Below, in pieces: positions 45,491-55,012 of a stretch of 64,000 bases of DNA. This stretch comes from Bacillus sp. DTU_2020_1000418_1_SI_GHA_SEK_038 (GTDB lineage: Bacteria; Bacillota; Bacilli; Bacillales; Cytobacillaceae): assembly GCF_032341175.1 (NCBI RefSeq), contig NZ_CP135435.1, positions 1,240,001 to 1,304,000 on the forward strand, in the 5' to 3' direction. Below the pieces are notes generated by a model. It was not told the origin of the DNA. It worked only from the letters and a program-made list of their open reading frames with translations, and did no database searches. How positions within the stretch are numbered: position 1 is the stretch's first letter; each line of letters opens with the position of its first letter. A program made the translations under genes and the position numbers.

Positions 45491-45613
45491 CGCGTTTTCC
45501 TTTCAAACATGACATTATATATTGTATATACCATTTAATTTAAAGTTTTCCTTTTCTGAAAAAGATTTTGTTAATCGAAATGAACATACTCATAAATGAA
45601 GGTGGTGAAATAC

Positions 45614-46372
45614 ATGTGTTTGATTCTATTTGCTTATAAAGTCCACCCTGAATATAGGCTTGTTGTTGCTGCAAACCGCGATGAATTTTATGCACGGCCA
45701 ACAGCACCAGCACATTATTGGGATGACCATCCTAATATATTGGCTGGCAGAGATTTAGAAAAGATGGGCACCTGGATGGGGGTTACAACTTCCGGCAGAT
45801 TTGCGGCATTAACGAATTATCGGAATCCGAAGGAAGTAACTGTAGGGAAGCGGTCTCGAGGAGAGCTTGTAGCTGGATTTTTACAGGGAAAAGATACTCC
45901 ATTTGAATACATGAAAAAGTCCGCGGCGAACGCCAATATGTATCCTGGCTATAATTTAATAGCAGGCGATAATGAAAATTTATTCTATTACTCAAATATC
46001 GAAAATGAAATCAAAAAGCTTCCCCCAGGGGTTTATGGGGTTAGTAATCATTTATTAAACACAGATTGGCCAAAGGTGAAAAGGGGGAAGGAAGGGTTAG
46101 CTGAATTAATTGGTGGAAAAAACGAGGATCTTTCAGCTGATCTATTTAAGCTTCTACAACATGCAGACCCCGCTCCAGATGAATTCCTTCCTAACACAGG
46201 GGTTTCTATTGAATTGGAAAGAATGCTTTCTCCATTATTTATCCAAAGTGAAGGATATGGGACAAGAAGCTCGACTGTATTATTCATGAATGATGAGAAA
46301 ATAGATTTTAATGAGCGAGTATATTCACTAGACTCTGTCAGCAGTAATAGATTTACAATAAAAATTTCTTAG
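45614..46372 (+). CDS. NRDE/TANGO2-family protein
   Basis: The 252-residue protein has the family signature AANRDEFYARPTAPAHYW and further conserved parts (LAGRDLEKMGTWMGVTTSGRF, split here as RDLEKMGTWMG; ALTNYRNP; GVSNHLLNTDWPKV). I start at ATG 45614, after AAGGTGGTGAAA, because it places Cys at position 2 (MCLILFAY), as expected for this Ntn-hydrolase-like family; an upstream in-frame start would bury it. The role of bacterial TANGO2-like proteins is poorly known; in eukaryotes the family has been tied to heme and lipid handling. Confidence 0.88.
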   Translation: MCLILFAYKVHPEYRLVVAANRDEFYARPTAPAHYWDDHPNILAGRDLEKMGTWMGVTTSGRFAALTNYRNPKEVTVGKRSRGELVAGFLQGKDTPFEYMKKSAANANMYPGYNLIAGDNENLFYYSNIENEIKKLPPGVYGVSNHLLNTDWPKVKRGKEGLAELIGGKNEDLSADLFKLLQHADPAPDEFLPNTGVSIELERMLSPLFIQSEGYGTRSSTVLFMNDEKIDFNERVYSLDSVSSNRFTIKIS

Positions 46373-46388
46373 GAAGAAGCTGAAGTGT

Positions 46389-46418
46389 AAAAAAACTTTA
46401 TTGTGCTAAAGTTTTTTT
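46389..46418 (+). terminator. intrinsic terminator after the NRDE gene
   Basis: AAAAAAACTTTA pairs perfectly with TAAAGTTTTTTT across a 6-base loop. Confidence 0.88.
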
Positions 46419-46485
46419 GTTGTATATTTGCCTAATAAAAGGTAATATGAAAAATAAAAGTTTATCAGCTATGGAGGGAATAACT

Positions 46486-47466
46486 ATGAGCAGTCAAATT
46501 AAAGTAGGAATTGTCGGATATGGGAATCTTGGACGCGGCGTATTAGCGGCTATCGAACAATGCCCGGACATGGAATTGGTTAGTATTTTTACAAGAAGAT
46601 CACCTGAAAGTATTTCTGTTAATGATGTAAAGGTATTACATATCTCCGAAGCTGAAAGTTACAAGGATAAAATTGATGTGATGATTTTATGCGGTGGTTC
46701 GGCAACTGATCTGCCTGAACAAGGCCCGCAGTTTGCACAATGGTTTAATACGGTTGATAGCTATGACACTCACGCGAAAATCCCAGAATACTTCGATTCA
46801 GTTGATCAGGCTGCAAAAGAAAGCGGGAAAACAAGTATTATCTCTGTTGGATGGGATCCTGGTCTGTTCTCTATTAATCGTTTAATGGCCGAAGCGATTT
46901 TACCAGCCGGTGAAAATTACACGTTCTGGGGGAAAGGTGTCAGCCAAGGGCATTCGGATGCTGTCCGCAGAGTTGAAGGTGTAAAAGGAGCTGTCCAATA
47001 CACCGTTCCAATCCAAGAGGCTGTTGAAAAAGTAAGAAGCGGGGAAAATCCGCAGCTTTCCACTGCTGAAAAGCACTTGAGAGTTTGCTATGTAGTTGCT
47101 GAAGAAGGCTATGACCAAGCGAAAATAGAAGAAACGATTAAAACCATGCCGAATTATTTTGCAGATTATATTACAGAGGTACATTTTATTACTGAAGAAG
47201 AACTGCAGGCAAACCACTCCAAGCTTCCACATGGGGGATTCGTAATCCGTGGCGGACAGACAGGGGAAAATAACAAACAAATCATTGAATTCTCACTGAA
47301 TCTAGAAAGCAATCCGGAATTCACTTCAAGCGTGTTAGTTGCATATGCACGTGCTGCTTACCGTTTAAATAATGAAGGCCAAGCTGGGGCAAAATCTGTT
47401 TTTGAAGTAGCGCCAGTTTACCTGTCCCCAAAAACTGCAGAAGAATTAAGAAGAGATTTACTATAG
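46486..47466 (+). CDS. ddh: meso-diaminopimelate D-dehydrogenase
   Basis: The 326-residue protein has the usual Ddh length and motifs: KVGIVGYGNLGRGVLAAIE (NADP fold), GGSATDLPEQGPQFAQWF, NTVDSYDTHAKIPEYF, SVGWDPGLFSINRLM, FWGKGVSQGHSDAVRRV and SHGGF-like LPHGGFVIRGG. It makes meso-DAP from tetrahydrodipicolinate and ammonia with NADPH in one step, for lysine and cell wall. ATG 46486 follows GGAGGG. A Ddh route is patchy in Bacillaceae, so it may coexist with the acetylase branch. Confidence 0.93.
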   Translation: MSSQIKVGIVGYGNLGRGVLAAIEQCPDMELVSIFTRRSPESISVNDVKVLHISEAESYKDKIDVMILCGGSATDLPEQGPQFAQWFNTVDSYDTHAKIPEYFDSVDQAAKESGKTSIISVGWDPGLFSINRLMAEAILPAGENYTFWGKGVSQGHSDAVRRVEGVKGAVQYTVPIQEAVEKVRSGENPQLSTAEKHLRVCYVVAEEGYDQAKIEETIKTMPNYFADYITEVHFITEEELQANHSKLPHGGFVIRGGQTGENNKQIIEFSLNLESNPEFTSSVLVAYARAAYRLNNEGQAGAKSVFEVAPVYLSPKTAEELRRDLL

Positions 47467-47491
47467 GATGGGCCATCCCCATTGTCCTGTT

Positions 47492-47533
47492 AAACAGATG
47501 TCATTTTAAATAGTGGCATCTGTTTTCTTTTTG
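47492..47533 (+). terminator. intrinsic terminator after ddh
   Basis: AAACAGATG pairs with CATCTGTTT, followed by TCTTTTT. Confidence 0.8.
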
Positions 47534-47604
47534 TCAAAATTAATTAAATATATTGTGAAATTAAATTAAAAAGTGTAAAATTACACTATAATCTCTGGAG
47601 GGAT

Positions 47605-49074
47605 GTGTCAATTTTGGCTAGAAGGCTAGGGATATTGTTTTTATATTTCGGTATTATTCCTTTTGGACTGTCATTTTTACCGCTTGCACTATTGGGTATC
47701 GGAATCCAAAATATCATGATTTCTTCCCTAATACCTCTAATAATTGGCGGTGCAATCTTTGGTATGATCGCGGTAAAGAAGCTAAATCAGCAGGATAAAT
47801 TAAAGGAACCCTTGTTGCTCTATTTTATGCCGCTCCTTTATACTGGGGTTCTATGGGCAATATTTATGATCATTAGTCATGGGTTTTACGGTGCTGATAT
47901 ATGGTTTTATTTTGGTATTTCTCATATTGCATTTGCCCCGATATTTTTAATAGGGTCATTTATGGGAGTCGGAAGTCTATTAATTTGGGCGCCTTTAGCA
48001 TATGAAATTTCATTTTTAATTGCCTTTATGCTTACTTTGCTGCTTAGAAAAGAACGCCCAATTTTTAAAAGAAAGCAGTGGATAACGATTCTTGCGGTCC
48101 TCATCATTTCCTTTGGCACAGGTGCCACAATTCAGATGCATCGAAGTAAGACGGTATTGCCATCGTATGGGTTTAACTATGGAGGAGGCTACTCTAGTAC
48201 AGATTTAACTCCCTATTCTGTAAGTAATCCTAATCACAAACTTCCTAAGCTTAACGAAGAATCAACATTTGTGATACGTGATCGTAATCAAATGCCCATA
48301 TTAGATGGGGCTGAAGCGGCTTATCCAGTTTATTCTGCTTTTGCTAATGCGACCTATAAAAATATTGACAAGCTTAACTATGCTGAAGATATTGTCACCT
48401 TTACAAACACAATTTATGCCTATGAAAGAATGCTATCAGGTGAAATCGACATCTATTTTGGTGCAGAGCCATCGAAATCTCAGCTAGAAATGGCGAAGAG
48501 GGCAGGAAAAGAGCTTGTGATGACCCCAATTGGAAAGGAAGCATTTGTGTTCTTCGTAAATCCAGATAATGAGGTTCAGAGCTTAAGTGTTTCTGAGATT
48601 CAAGGAATCTATTCTGGGAAAATAACGAATTGGTCTAATTTGAATGGACGCAATGAAAGGATAATTGCCTTTCAGCGCCCCGAAAACTCAGGAAGTCAAA
48701 CATTATTAGAGAAAATTATGGGGGATACCCCGATTATGAAGCCGTTAAAAGAGGAGGTTCCACGTGGAATGGGCGGGATCATGGAACAGGTTGCAGACTA
48801 TCGAAATTATAAAAATGCGATTGGCTTCTCATTCCGCTTTTTCGCTACTGGCATGAATCCCAATCCTGATATTAAGCTGATTGCCATAGATGGCATAGAA
48901 CCAAACCCAGAAAATATATCTAGCAGCAAATATCCCTTTACTGCATCCCTCTATGCGATCACATTAAAGGATAATCCGAAGCCAACAATAGATCCCTTTT
49001 TAGAATGGATGAAGGGGCCACAAGGGCAGGAAATCGTTGAACAAATTGGGTATATTAAACTTCCGGAAAATTGA
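47605..49074 (+). CDS. membrane protein with C-terminal phosphate-binding-like (PstS-type) domain
   Basis: The 489-residue protein has about five membrane helices in residues 5-175 and then a periplasmic-binding-protein type II domain of the PstS kind (about 215-489): LDGAEAAYPVYSAFANATY, GEIDIYFGAEPSKSQLEMAK, IGKEAFVFFVNPDN, LSVSEIQGIYSGKITNW, RPENSGSQTLLEKIM, IGFSFRFFATGM. So the binding domain is tethered rather than lipid-anchored. No pst permease genes are adjacent. GTG 47605 is only two bases from GGAGGG; TTG 47614 has a spacing of eleven and may be the true start. Possibly a phosphate sensor. Confidence 0.8.
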   Translation: MSILARRLGILFLYFGIIPFGLSFLPLALLGIGIQNIMISSLIPLIIGGAIFGMIAVKKLNQQDKLKEPLLLYFMPLLYTGVLWAIFMIISHGFYGADIWFYFGISHIAFAPIFLIGSFMGVGSLLIWAPLAYEISFLIAFMLTLLLRKERPIFKRKQWITILAVLIISFGTGATIQMHRSKTVLPSYGFNYGGGYSSTDLTPYSVSNPNHKLPKLNEESTFVIRDRNQMPILDGAEAAYPVYSAFANATYKNIDKLNYAEDIVTFTNTIYAYERMLSGEIDIYFGAEPSKSQLEMAKRAGKELVMTPIGKEAFVFFVNPDNEVQSLSVSEIQGIYSGKITNWSNLNGRNERIIAFQRPENSGSQTLLEKIMGDTPIMKPLKEEVPRGMGGIMEQVADYRNYKNAIGFSFRFFATGMNPNPDIKLIAIDGIEPNPENISSSKYPFTASLYAITLKDNPKPTIDPFLEWMKGPQGQEIVEQIGYIKLPEN

Positions 49075-49078
49075 AGAT

Positions 49079-49116
49079 AAAAAAGATGCCCATTTAATAA
49101 TAGCGGCATCTTTTTT
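49079..49116. terminator. bidirectional terminator
   Basis: AAAAAAGATGCC pairs with GGCATCTTTTTT (49105-49116) between convergent genes. Confidence 0.88.
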
Positions 49117-49124
49117 ATAATAAT

Positions 49125-50351
49125 TTATTGCCCTTTTTTCATAAGCTGCAAATCTATATAGAGCTGGCATTTTAAATTAAAATCATCCAGATCCAGTCCC
49201 GTTAAATCAGTAATTTGCTTAATTCTATATTTCAGCGTATTAATATGGATGAAAAGCTGGTCGGAAGTTTGCTTGAGCCGGCAATTATTATATAAATACA
49301 CTTCTAACGTGTTGACTAAATCAGTTTGGCTTTCCTGATCTTTTCTTTGAAGGATCAGCAGTTCTTCGTTTCTATAATTCATCTGATCGTTTTGTCTTGA
49401 GATGGTTTCAAGATAATGAAAAACCCCAAGCTTTTTATATTCGAAGATTTGCTGAGAGGAGCCAATGAATTTTGCTGTATTGATTACCTCGAGTGCTTCT
49501 TTATAGCTTTGGTTTATTTTAAGAATGGAATTATAAGGACGACCGATCCCCGCATAAATAGGCTGATTTTTAAATTGACTTAATACCGTATTAGTCAATT
49601 CTTTAGTGCTCTCAGACAATTGTTCAGGACTTTCCGAGTTGCTGCCCATTACGACAATAATCTTTAGCCCATCACAAAAAAGATGGGTAGGGTTTTTAAG
49701 GGCGTTGGCAAACAACCGAACAGTCTCTGTCAGCTCAACAAAAATATCCTCATCATTTTGAGAGATTGTTAAGACAACAATAGCAGAGGAATTTGGAATA
49801 ATAATATTCTTATTTGCTGCCTCCCATTTTACCTGATTTTCCGATTGGTAAGAATCATGTATGATTTTTTTGAAAAACAGCTCTTTTTCTTCATCCTTCT
49901 TCAGCTTTTTCTGCACTTTCTGGTAAAGGAGCTTACCAATATGTAAAGACACATCCGATAAAAATTGGAGTTCATTCTCAGTTAGAAGGTTATTAATTTC
50001 CTGAATCCAAATAAATCCGAGTATTTTATTATTATGTTTCGTGCTAACAACAACACGCTGATTTAGGCCGATATCTTTAATTTCCTTGACACGAAATGGT
50101 TTAGTTTCCGTTTTCAGCTGTTCTACTATTCCTTCATCCATGAATTTTTCCAGAATCGAAATGGGCCAGCGTTTGGAAAAGATCGTTTGCTGATTGGCCT
50201 TATCAAATTGTTCGATATAAAAAGAGCTGTAGGCTAGTAAAGAAAATTGCTCATTCTCTATCACAATCGGCTTTTTCAAATAGGAACTAATTAAATCCGT
50301 AATCTCATCAATATCCGTTAATGTCAATATTTTATCCAATGGCTGATTCAT
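49125..50351 (-). CDS. PucR-type regulator of the proline catabolic genes (PutR-like)
   Basis: The 408-residue protein has a sensory N-terminus and a C-terminal PucR helix-turn-helix (LKQTSDQLFIHINTLKYRIK), as in Bacillus PutR, which activates putBCP in response to proline. ATG 50351 follows AAAGGAGC; an upstream in-frame start at 50369 overlaps it. It lies just after the proline dehydrogenase and P5C dehydrogenase genes on the same strand, separated by a terminator, so I infer it controls them. Whether proline is its ligand is inferred from context. Confidence 0.82.
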   Translation of the reverse strand: MNQPLDKILTLTDIDEITDLISSYLKKPIVIENEQFSLLAYSSFYIEQFDKANQQTIFSKRWPISILEKFMDEGIVEQLKTETKPFRVKEIKDIGLNQRVVVSTKHNNKILGFIWIQEINNLLTENELQFLSDVSLHIGKLLYQKVQKKLKKDEEKELFFKKIIHDSYQSENQVKWEAANKNIIIPNSSAIVVLTISQNDEDIFVELTETVRLFANALKNPTHLFCDGLKIIVVMGSNSESPEQLSESTKELTNTVLSQFKNQPIYAGIGRPYNSILKINQSYKEALEVINTAKFIGSSQQIFEYKKLGVFHYLETISRQNDQMNYRNEELLILQRKDQESQTDLVNTLEVYLYNNCRLKQTSDQLFIHINTLKYRIKQITDLTGLDLDDFNLKCQLYIDLQLMKKGQ

Positions 50352-50490
50352 TCGGCTGCTCCTTTCCAAAAAAATTTACTGCGTATCTATTCTAAGTATT
50401 AATTATGTATGTAAAAATTAAAAACCTTAGATTCTATCATACTTTCAATAGGTTTATATGTATATAGATTATTCCTGGGATAGGAAAATA

Positions 50491-50522
50491 AAAAATCAAT
50501 CGGCAATTATACCGATTGATTC
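50491..50522 (-). terminator. terminator after rocA/putC-type gene
   Basis: AATCAATCGG pairs perfectly with CCGATTGATT; on the minus strand a T-run follows. Confidence 0.85.
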
Positions 50523-50530
50523 CATTAAAG

Positions 50531-52075
50531 TTAAAACATTTCGGATGTTGTTTTTGCTTGCATATGAAGAAGCAGATAATCAGGACCGCCTGCTTTAGAG
50601 TCTGTTCCTGACATATTAAATCCGCCAAATGGCTGGTAGCCTACGATGGCACCTGTGCAGCCTCGGTTGAAGTATAGGTTTCCTACATGGAAATCTTCAC
50701 GTGCTTTTTCCATGTTTTCACGATTATTGGTAATAACCGCACCAGTTAAACCGTACTCTGTGTTGTTAGCAATTTCGATTGCCTCATCGAAGTCCTTCGC
50801 TTTTGTAAACCCAACTACCGGTCCGAAGATTTCTTCCTTCATAATGCGGGCATCTGGAGAAAGATCAGCAAATATAGTTGGTTTAATGAAGTAGCCCTTT
50901 GAATCGTCTCCTTCGCCGCCTGTCATAAGCTTTCCTTCTAGCTTACCAATTTCGATATAGCTCATGATTTTATTGTAAGCACTTTGATCAATAACTGTCG
51001 CCATGTAATTACTTGGATCAACTGGATCGCCTTGTGTTAATTGGTTCGTTAATTCAACTGCGCGATTTAATACTTGATCATAGACATCCTCAACAATAAC
51101 TGCACGTGAACATGCCGAACATTTTTGGCCAGAGAAGCCGAAAGCTGATTTCACGATCGATTGTGCGGCTAATTCTAGGTCAGCTTCTTTATCAACAACA
51201 ATTGTATCTTTACCGCCCATTTCAGCAATTAGGCGTTTCATCCAAATTTGACCCTCGTTAATTTTTGATGCACGTTCGAAAATGCGAAGACCGACATCAC
51301 GAGAGCCCGTGAAGGAGATGAAGCGAGTCTTCGGATGATCAACTAAGTAATCACCGACTTCAGCACCGCTTCCAGGAACAAAGTTAAGCACGCCTGCAGG
51401 AAGTCCAGCTTCTTCCATTACCTCTACGAACTTAGCAGCTACAATTGGTGTAGTGGAAGCAGGTTTTAATAGAACAGTGTTTCCAGTTACGATTGCTGCA
51501 ACTGTTGTTCCAGCCATGATTGCAAACGGGAAGTTCCATGGTGAGATGATAATGCCTACCCCTAGCGGAATATAATCATAGCGGTTGTATTCACCTGGAC
51601 GGCTTTCGACTGGAACACCGTCTTTGATTCGCAGCATTTGACGAGCATAGTATTCTAGGAAATCGATTGCTTCAGCTGTATCTGCGTCAGCTTCATTCCA
51701 TGGCTTACCAGCTTCTTTTGTCAGAAGGGCAGAGAATTCATGCTTGCGGCGGCGAATAATCGCAGCTGCTTTGAATAATACGTCTGCACGCACTTCAGGC
51801 TTTACTTTTTTCCAAGATTCGAATGCAGTAACAGCTGCCTGCATTGCTTTTTCAGCAAGGTCTTTGCTTGCTTTCGAAACACTTCCGATTACTTCCTGCT
51901 TATTAGCTGGGTTATAGGAAACAATTTTGCTATCGGTTGTAATTTTTTCATTGCCGATTGCAAGAGGGTAATCCTGGCCAAGGTAGCCTTCTACAAGTTT
52001 TATAGCTTCTAAGTAAGCTTGTTTATTTTCTTCAACTGAAAAATCAGTAAACGGTTCGTGTTTATATGGAATCAT
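50531..52075 (-). CDS. rocA: 1-pyrroline-5-carboxylate dehydrogenase
   Basis: The 514-residue protein has the usual length and motifs of Bacillus RocA/PutC (aldehyde dehydrogenase family): [22 protein letters not shown], catalytic Glu in [13 protein letters not shown], catalytic Cys in [13 protein letters not shown], and [10 protein letters not shown]. It converts P5C/glutamate semialdehyde to glutamate with NAD. ATG 52075 follows AAAGGAGAGA; the frame is open for 38 more codons upstream but these overlap the neighbour. The pairing with proline dehydrogenase suggests a put role; the symbol putC would fit equally. Confidence 0.94.
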   Translation of the reverse strand: MIPYKHEPFTDFSVEENKQAYLEAIKLVEGYLGQDYPLAIGNEKITTDSKIVSYNPANKQEVIGSVSKASKDLAEKAMQAAVTAFESWKKVKPEVRADVLFKAAAIIRRRKHEFSALLTKEAGKPWNEADADTAEAIDFLEYYARQMLRIKDGVPVESRPGEYNRYDYIPLGVGIIISPWNFPFAIMAGTTVAAIVTGNTVLLKPASTTPIVAAKFVEVMEEAGLPAGVLNFVPGSGAEVGDYLVDHPKTRFISFTGSRDVGLRIFERASKINEGQIWMKRLIAEMGGKDTIVVDKEADLELAAQSIVKSAFGFSGQKCSACSRAVIVEDVYDQVLNRAVELTNQLTQGDPVDPSNYMATVIDQSAYNKIMSYIEIGKLEGKLMTGGEGDDSKGYFIKPTIFADLSPDARIMKEEIFGPVVGFTKAKDFDEAIEIANNTEYGLTGAVITNNRENMEKAREDFHVGNLYFNRGCTGAIVGYQPFGGFNMSGTDSKAGGPDYLLLHMQAKTTSEMF

Positions 52076-52107
52076 TTTTTTCTCTCCTTTTGTTATATGA
52101 AATCTTC

Positions 52108-53025
52108 TTAGTTCTTTACCATACCCTTGAAAGCAAAAGCAATATTGGCTGGTCTTTCCGCTAATCTTCTCATAAAGTAGCCGTACCAATCTAAACCATA
52201 AGGTACATAGACACGGAATTTATAGCCTTGCTTCACTAAATCTAGCTGTGTTTTGTTCCTCATTCCGTAAAGCATTTGGAATTCAAAACGATCCTTCGGA
52301 ATATTATGCTCTCTAGCAATCATTTTTGTATACTCGATGATTTGATCATCGTGTGACGCGATTGCTGTGTAATTCCCGCTTAATAAGCTTTGTTTAATCA
52401 GTTTTTTATAATTTTCATCCACATCTTTCTTCTCGGGATAGGCGACATCGGCAGATTCTTTATAGGCCCCTTTAACAAGACGTAAGAATGGCTGATATTC
52501 ACTGAGGTCTTTTAAATCTTGCTCCGTACGGTATAAATAAGCTTGAAGAACCGTGCTGATGCAGGAGTATTTCTCTTTAAGCTCCTTGAAAATATCAATC
52601 GTTGCCTGGCAGCGAGGAACATCTTCCATATCAATCGTCACCATGATTTGATGTTTTTCAGCTGTATCAAGAATTCTGGTCATATTCGACATAACTAACT
52701 CACGGTCAATATCAAGTCCTAATGAGGTCATTTTCAGAGAAACTTGCGAATCAAGCTTTTCCTTGCTGATCATTTCGATTGTGCGAATACACTCTTCTGT
52801 ACGCTCGTTTGCGATCTCAACTGAATTAACGAATTCTCCTAAATGGTCCACTGTTACTGATAAGCCCTGATTATTTAACTTTCTGATGAACTCAATTGAG
52901 CTTGGAAAATCCAGCCCGCCAATCAGTTTGCCTTGTGCAAACTTTCCTCCTCTTTTTTGAGCGATTTTATTAAGAAGATCGTTCTTTGAAAGAAATAAGA
53001 AAAAGTCCCTTGTGATTGCTTCCAA
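52108..53025 (-). CDS. putB: proline dehydrogenase
   Basis: The 305-residue protein fits the monofunctional Bacillus enzyme: [113 protein letters not shown]. It oxidises proline to P5C with FAD. TTG 53025 follows GGAGGTG with a spacing of eight; in-frame ATG 53064 lies before that site. The rocA-type gene follows after 32 bases, so substrate passes to the neighbour's enzyme. Confidence 0.94.
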   Translation of the reverse strand: MEAITRDFFLFLSKNDLLNKIAQKRGGKFAQGKLIGGLDFPSSIEFIRKLNNQGLSVTVDHLGEFVNSVEIANERTEECIRTIEMISKEKLDSQVSLKMTSLGLDIDRELVMSNMTRILDTAEKHQIMVTIDMEDVPRCQATIDIFKELKEKYSCISTVLQAYLYRTEQDLKDLSEYQPFLRLVKGAYKESADVAYPEKKDVDENYKKLIKQSLLSGNYTAIASHDDQIIEYTKMIAREHNIPKDRFEFQMLYGMRNKTQLDLVKQGYKFRVYVPYGLDWYGYFMRRLAERPANIAFAFKGMVKN

Positions 53026-53281
53026 ATTAATAACACCTCCGAAAATTGAAGTAAATACCCGCATATTGAGTATATCTTCTATTAATTAAATTCTACAATT
53101 CTGTGACAACTATCTACAATGTTTGTGAAATACAATTATTTGACTATTCTTTTGTTGCTTTTGGACATAAAGATTATTATTTAAATATTCCGTAAAAAGG
53201 GATATGATAAGATTAGTGATTATTATTTAGGGATTCGAAGTATTGTATATATAACCCGAAAACAGCTTTGGAGGGCAATAA

Positions 53282-55012
53282 ATGTTAAAAGTATTATCCT
53301 ATTTAAAACCATATCGGATAGCGGTAGCTGCTGCGCTCGCCTTAACACTGACAGAGCTTGCTGTCGAACTTGTCCAACCCCTGTTTATGGCTAAAATTAT
53401 AGACGACGGCATTTTAAAAAGTGATCTTTCTGTTGTTATTAAATGGGGAAGCATCATGCTTGTATTTTCACTTATTTCATTAGCGGCAGGTGTTCTTAAT
53501 TCCTTTTATGCAGCCCATACAAGTCAGAGCTTTGGATTTGATATTCGCAGAAGCCTATTTGAAAAGGTACAATCCTTTTCCTTCGCCAACTTTAATCTAT
53601 TTCCAGCGTCATCTCTTATAACGAGGATGACGAATGATATTACCCAAATTCAAAATACGTTATTTATGAGTCTGAGAATCATGCTTCGGGCTCCATTGAT
53701 GATTGTTGGCGGGCTTGTCATGGCATTTTTCGTCAATGTGAAGCTGGCACTTATTTTACTTATAGTTGTTCCTTTTTTATTTATTTTTCTAAAGTGGCTC
53801 ATGAGCATTGGAGGTGCTCTATTCAAAACGGTCCAGGAAAAATTGGACTCAGTGAATGGTGTCATGCGAGAAACGCTAACAGGAATTAGACTAATTAAAG
53901 CTTTTATTAGAAGGAATCATGAAGTTAAACGTTTTACACAGGCTAATGAGGATTTAAAGGATCAGACGATTAAGGCATTGAGAATAATGGAAATCACGAT
54001 GCCTGTCCTATTGATTATAATGAATATCTCGATTCTAGGTGTGCTCTGGTTTGGAAGCATCCAGGTGAATAGCGGTGGAGTTAAGGTAGGAGAAGTGGTT
54101 GCAATTGTCAATTATGCAACTAGAATTACTGGGGCCTTCTCGATCTTTTCCTTTATTATTATGGCCTTTTCTCGTGCTCGTGCATCTTCCAATCGGATTG
54201 TTGAAGTTCTAGATGCCAAGGTAGACCTTTCTGATCAAGAGGATGCCGATTCAACTTTCTATATAAAAGAAGGAAAGGTTGAATTTAAGCATGTAACCTT
54301 CCAATATCCAGATACAGAATCACCAGCCCTTAGAAATATGACTTTTACTGTTAATCCAGGACAAACGGTGGCGATCTTAGGGGCAACCGGTTCAGGAAAA
54401 ACTTCTCTATTTCAGCTTATTCCAAGGCTTTATGACGTTAATGACGGGGAGATTTTAATCGATGGCATCAATGTCCGTGAGATGAAAATGGAAAATCTCC
54501 GCAGGAAAATTGGATTTGTGCCACAGGAGGCGCTGTTGTTTACCGGTACAGTAAAAGAAAATATAGCATGGGGAAAAGAAAATGCTTCAATGGACGAAAT
54601 TATTGAAGCAGCAAAAGATGCGCAAATTTACGAGACGATAAAATCATTTCCTAGCATGTTTCAAGCTAAGCTTGGGCAAAAGGGAGTGAATCTTTCAGGA
54701 GGTCAGAAGCAAAGGCTTTCTATAGCGAGAGCCCTTGTCAGGAAGCCTAAAATTCTTCTGCTGGATGATAGTACAAGTGCTTTAGATAGGAGAACAGAGG
54801 CAAAATTGCTTGAAGCTTTAAAGAATTATACATGTACGACCTTTATCATCACACAAAAAATTAGTACAGCAATGGAGGCAGACCGGATTTTACTTTTAGA
54901 GGAAGGGAAGCTCCTAGCACAAGGAACCCATGAATCCCTGTTAAAAGAATCACAGCTATATCGAGAAATATTCCGATCTCAATCGAGAGAGGAGAGAAGA
55001 AATTATGCTTAA
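53282..55012 (+). CDS. ABC exporter half-transporter, degenerate-site subunit
   Basis: The 576-residue protein has six membrane helices (about 10-310) and a nucleotide-binding domain with Walker A GATGSGKTS, signature LSGGQKQRL and Walker B ILLLDDSTSALD. The catalytic Glu after Walker B is Asp and the switch His is lost (FIITQKIST instead of IAHRLST). That pattern marks the non-catalytic half of heterodimeric exporters such as BmrC or TM287. It overlaps its partner gene by eight bases. GGAGGG precedes the ATG. It resembles YfiB/YheI of Bacillus; substrate (drug or lipid) unknown. Confidence 0.92.
   Translation: MLKVLSYLKPYRIAVAAALALTLTELAVELVQPLFMAKIIDDGILKSDLSVVIKWGSIMLVFSLISLAAGVLNSFYAAHTSQSFGFDIRRSLFEKVQSFSFANFNLFPASSLITRMTNDITQIQNTLFMSLRIMLRAPLMIVGGLVMAFFVNVKLALILLIVVPFLFIFLKWLMSIGGALFKTVQEKLDSVNGVMRETLTGIRLIKAFIRRNHEVKRFTQANEDLKDQTIKALRIMEITMPVLLIIMNISILGVLWFGSIQVNSGGVKVGEVVAIVNYATRITGAFSIFSFIIMAFSRARASSNRIVEVLDAKVDLSDQEDADSTFYIKEGKVEFKHVTFQYPDTESPALRNMTFTVNPGQTVAILGATGSGKTSLFQLIPRLYDVNDGEILIDGINVREMKMENLRRKIGFVPQEALLFTGTVKENIAWGKENASMDEIIEAAKDAQIYETIKSFPSMFQAKLGQKGVNLSGGQKQRLSIARALVRKPKILLLDDSTSALDRRTEAKLLEALKNYTCTTFIITQKISTAMEADRILLLEEGKLLAQGTHESLLKESQLYREIFRSQSREERRNYA

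Noticed and set aside
52076..52189. N-terminal extension of the P5C dehydrogenase
   Set aside because: It overlaps the proline dehydrogenase coding region; the ATG at 52075 has AAAGGAGAGA and gives the usual length.
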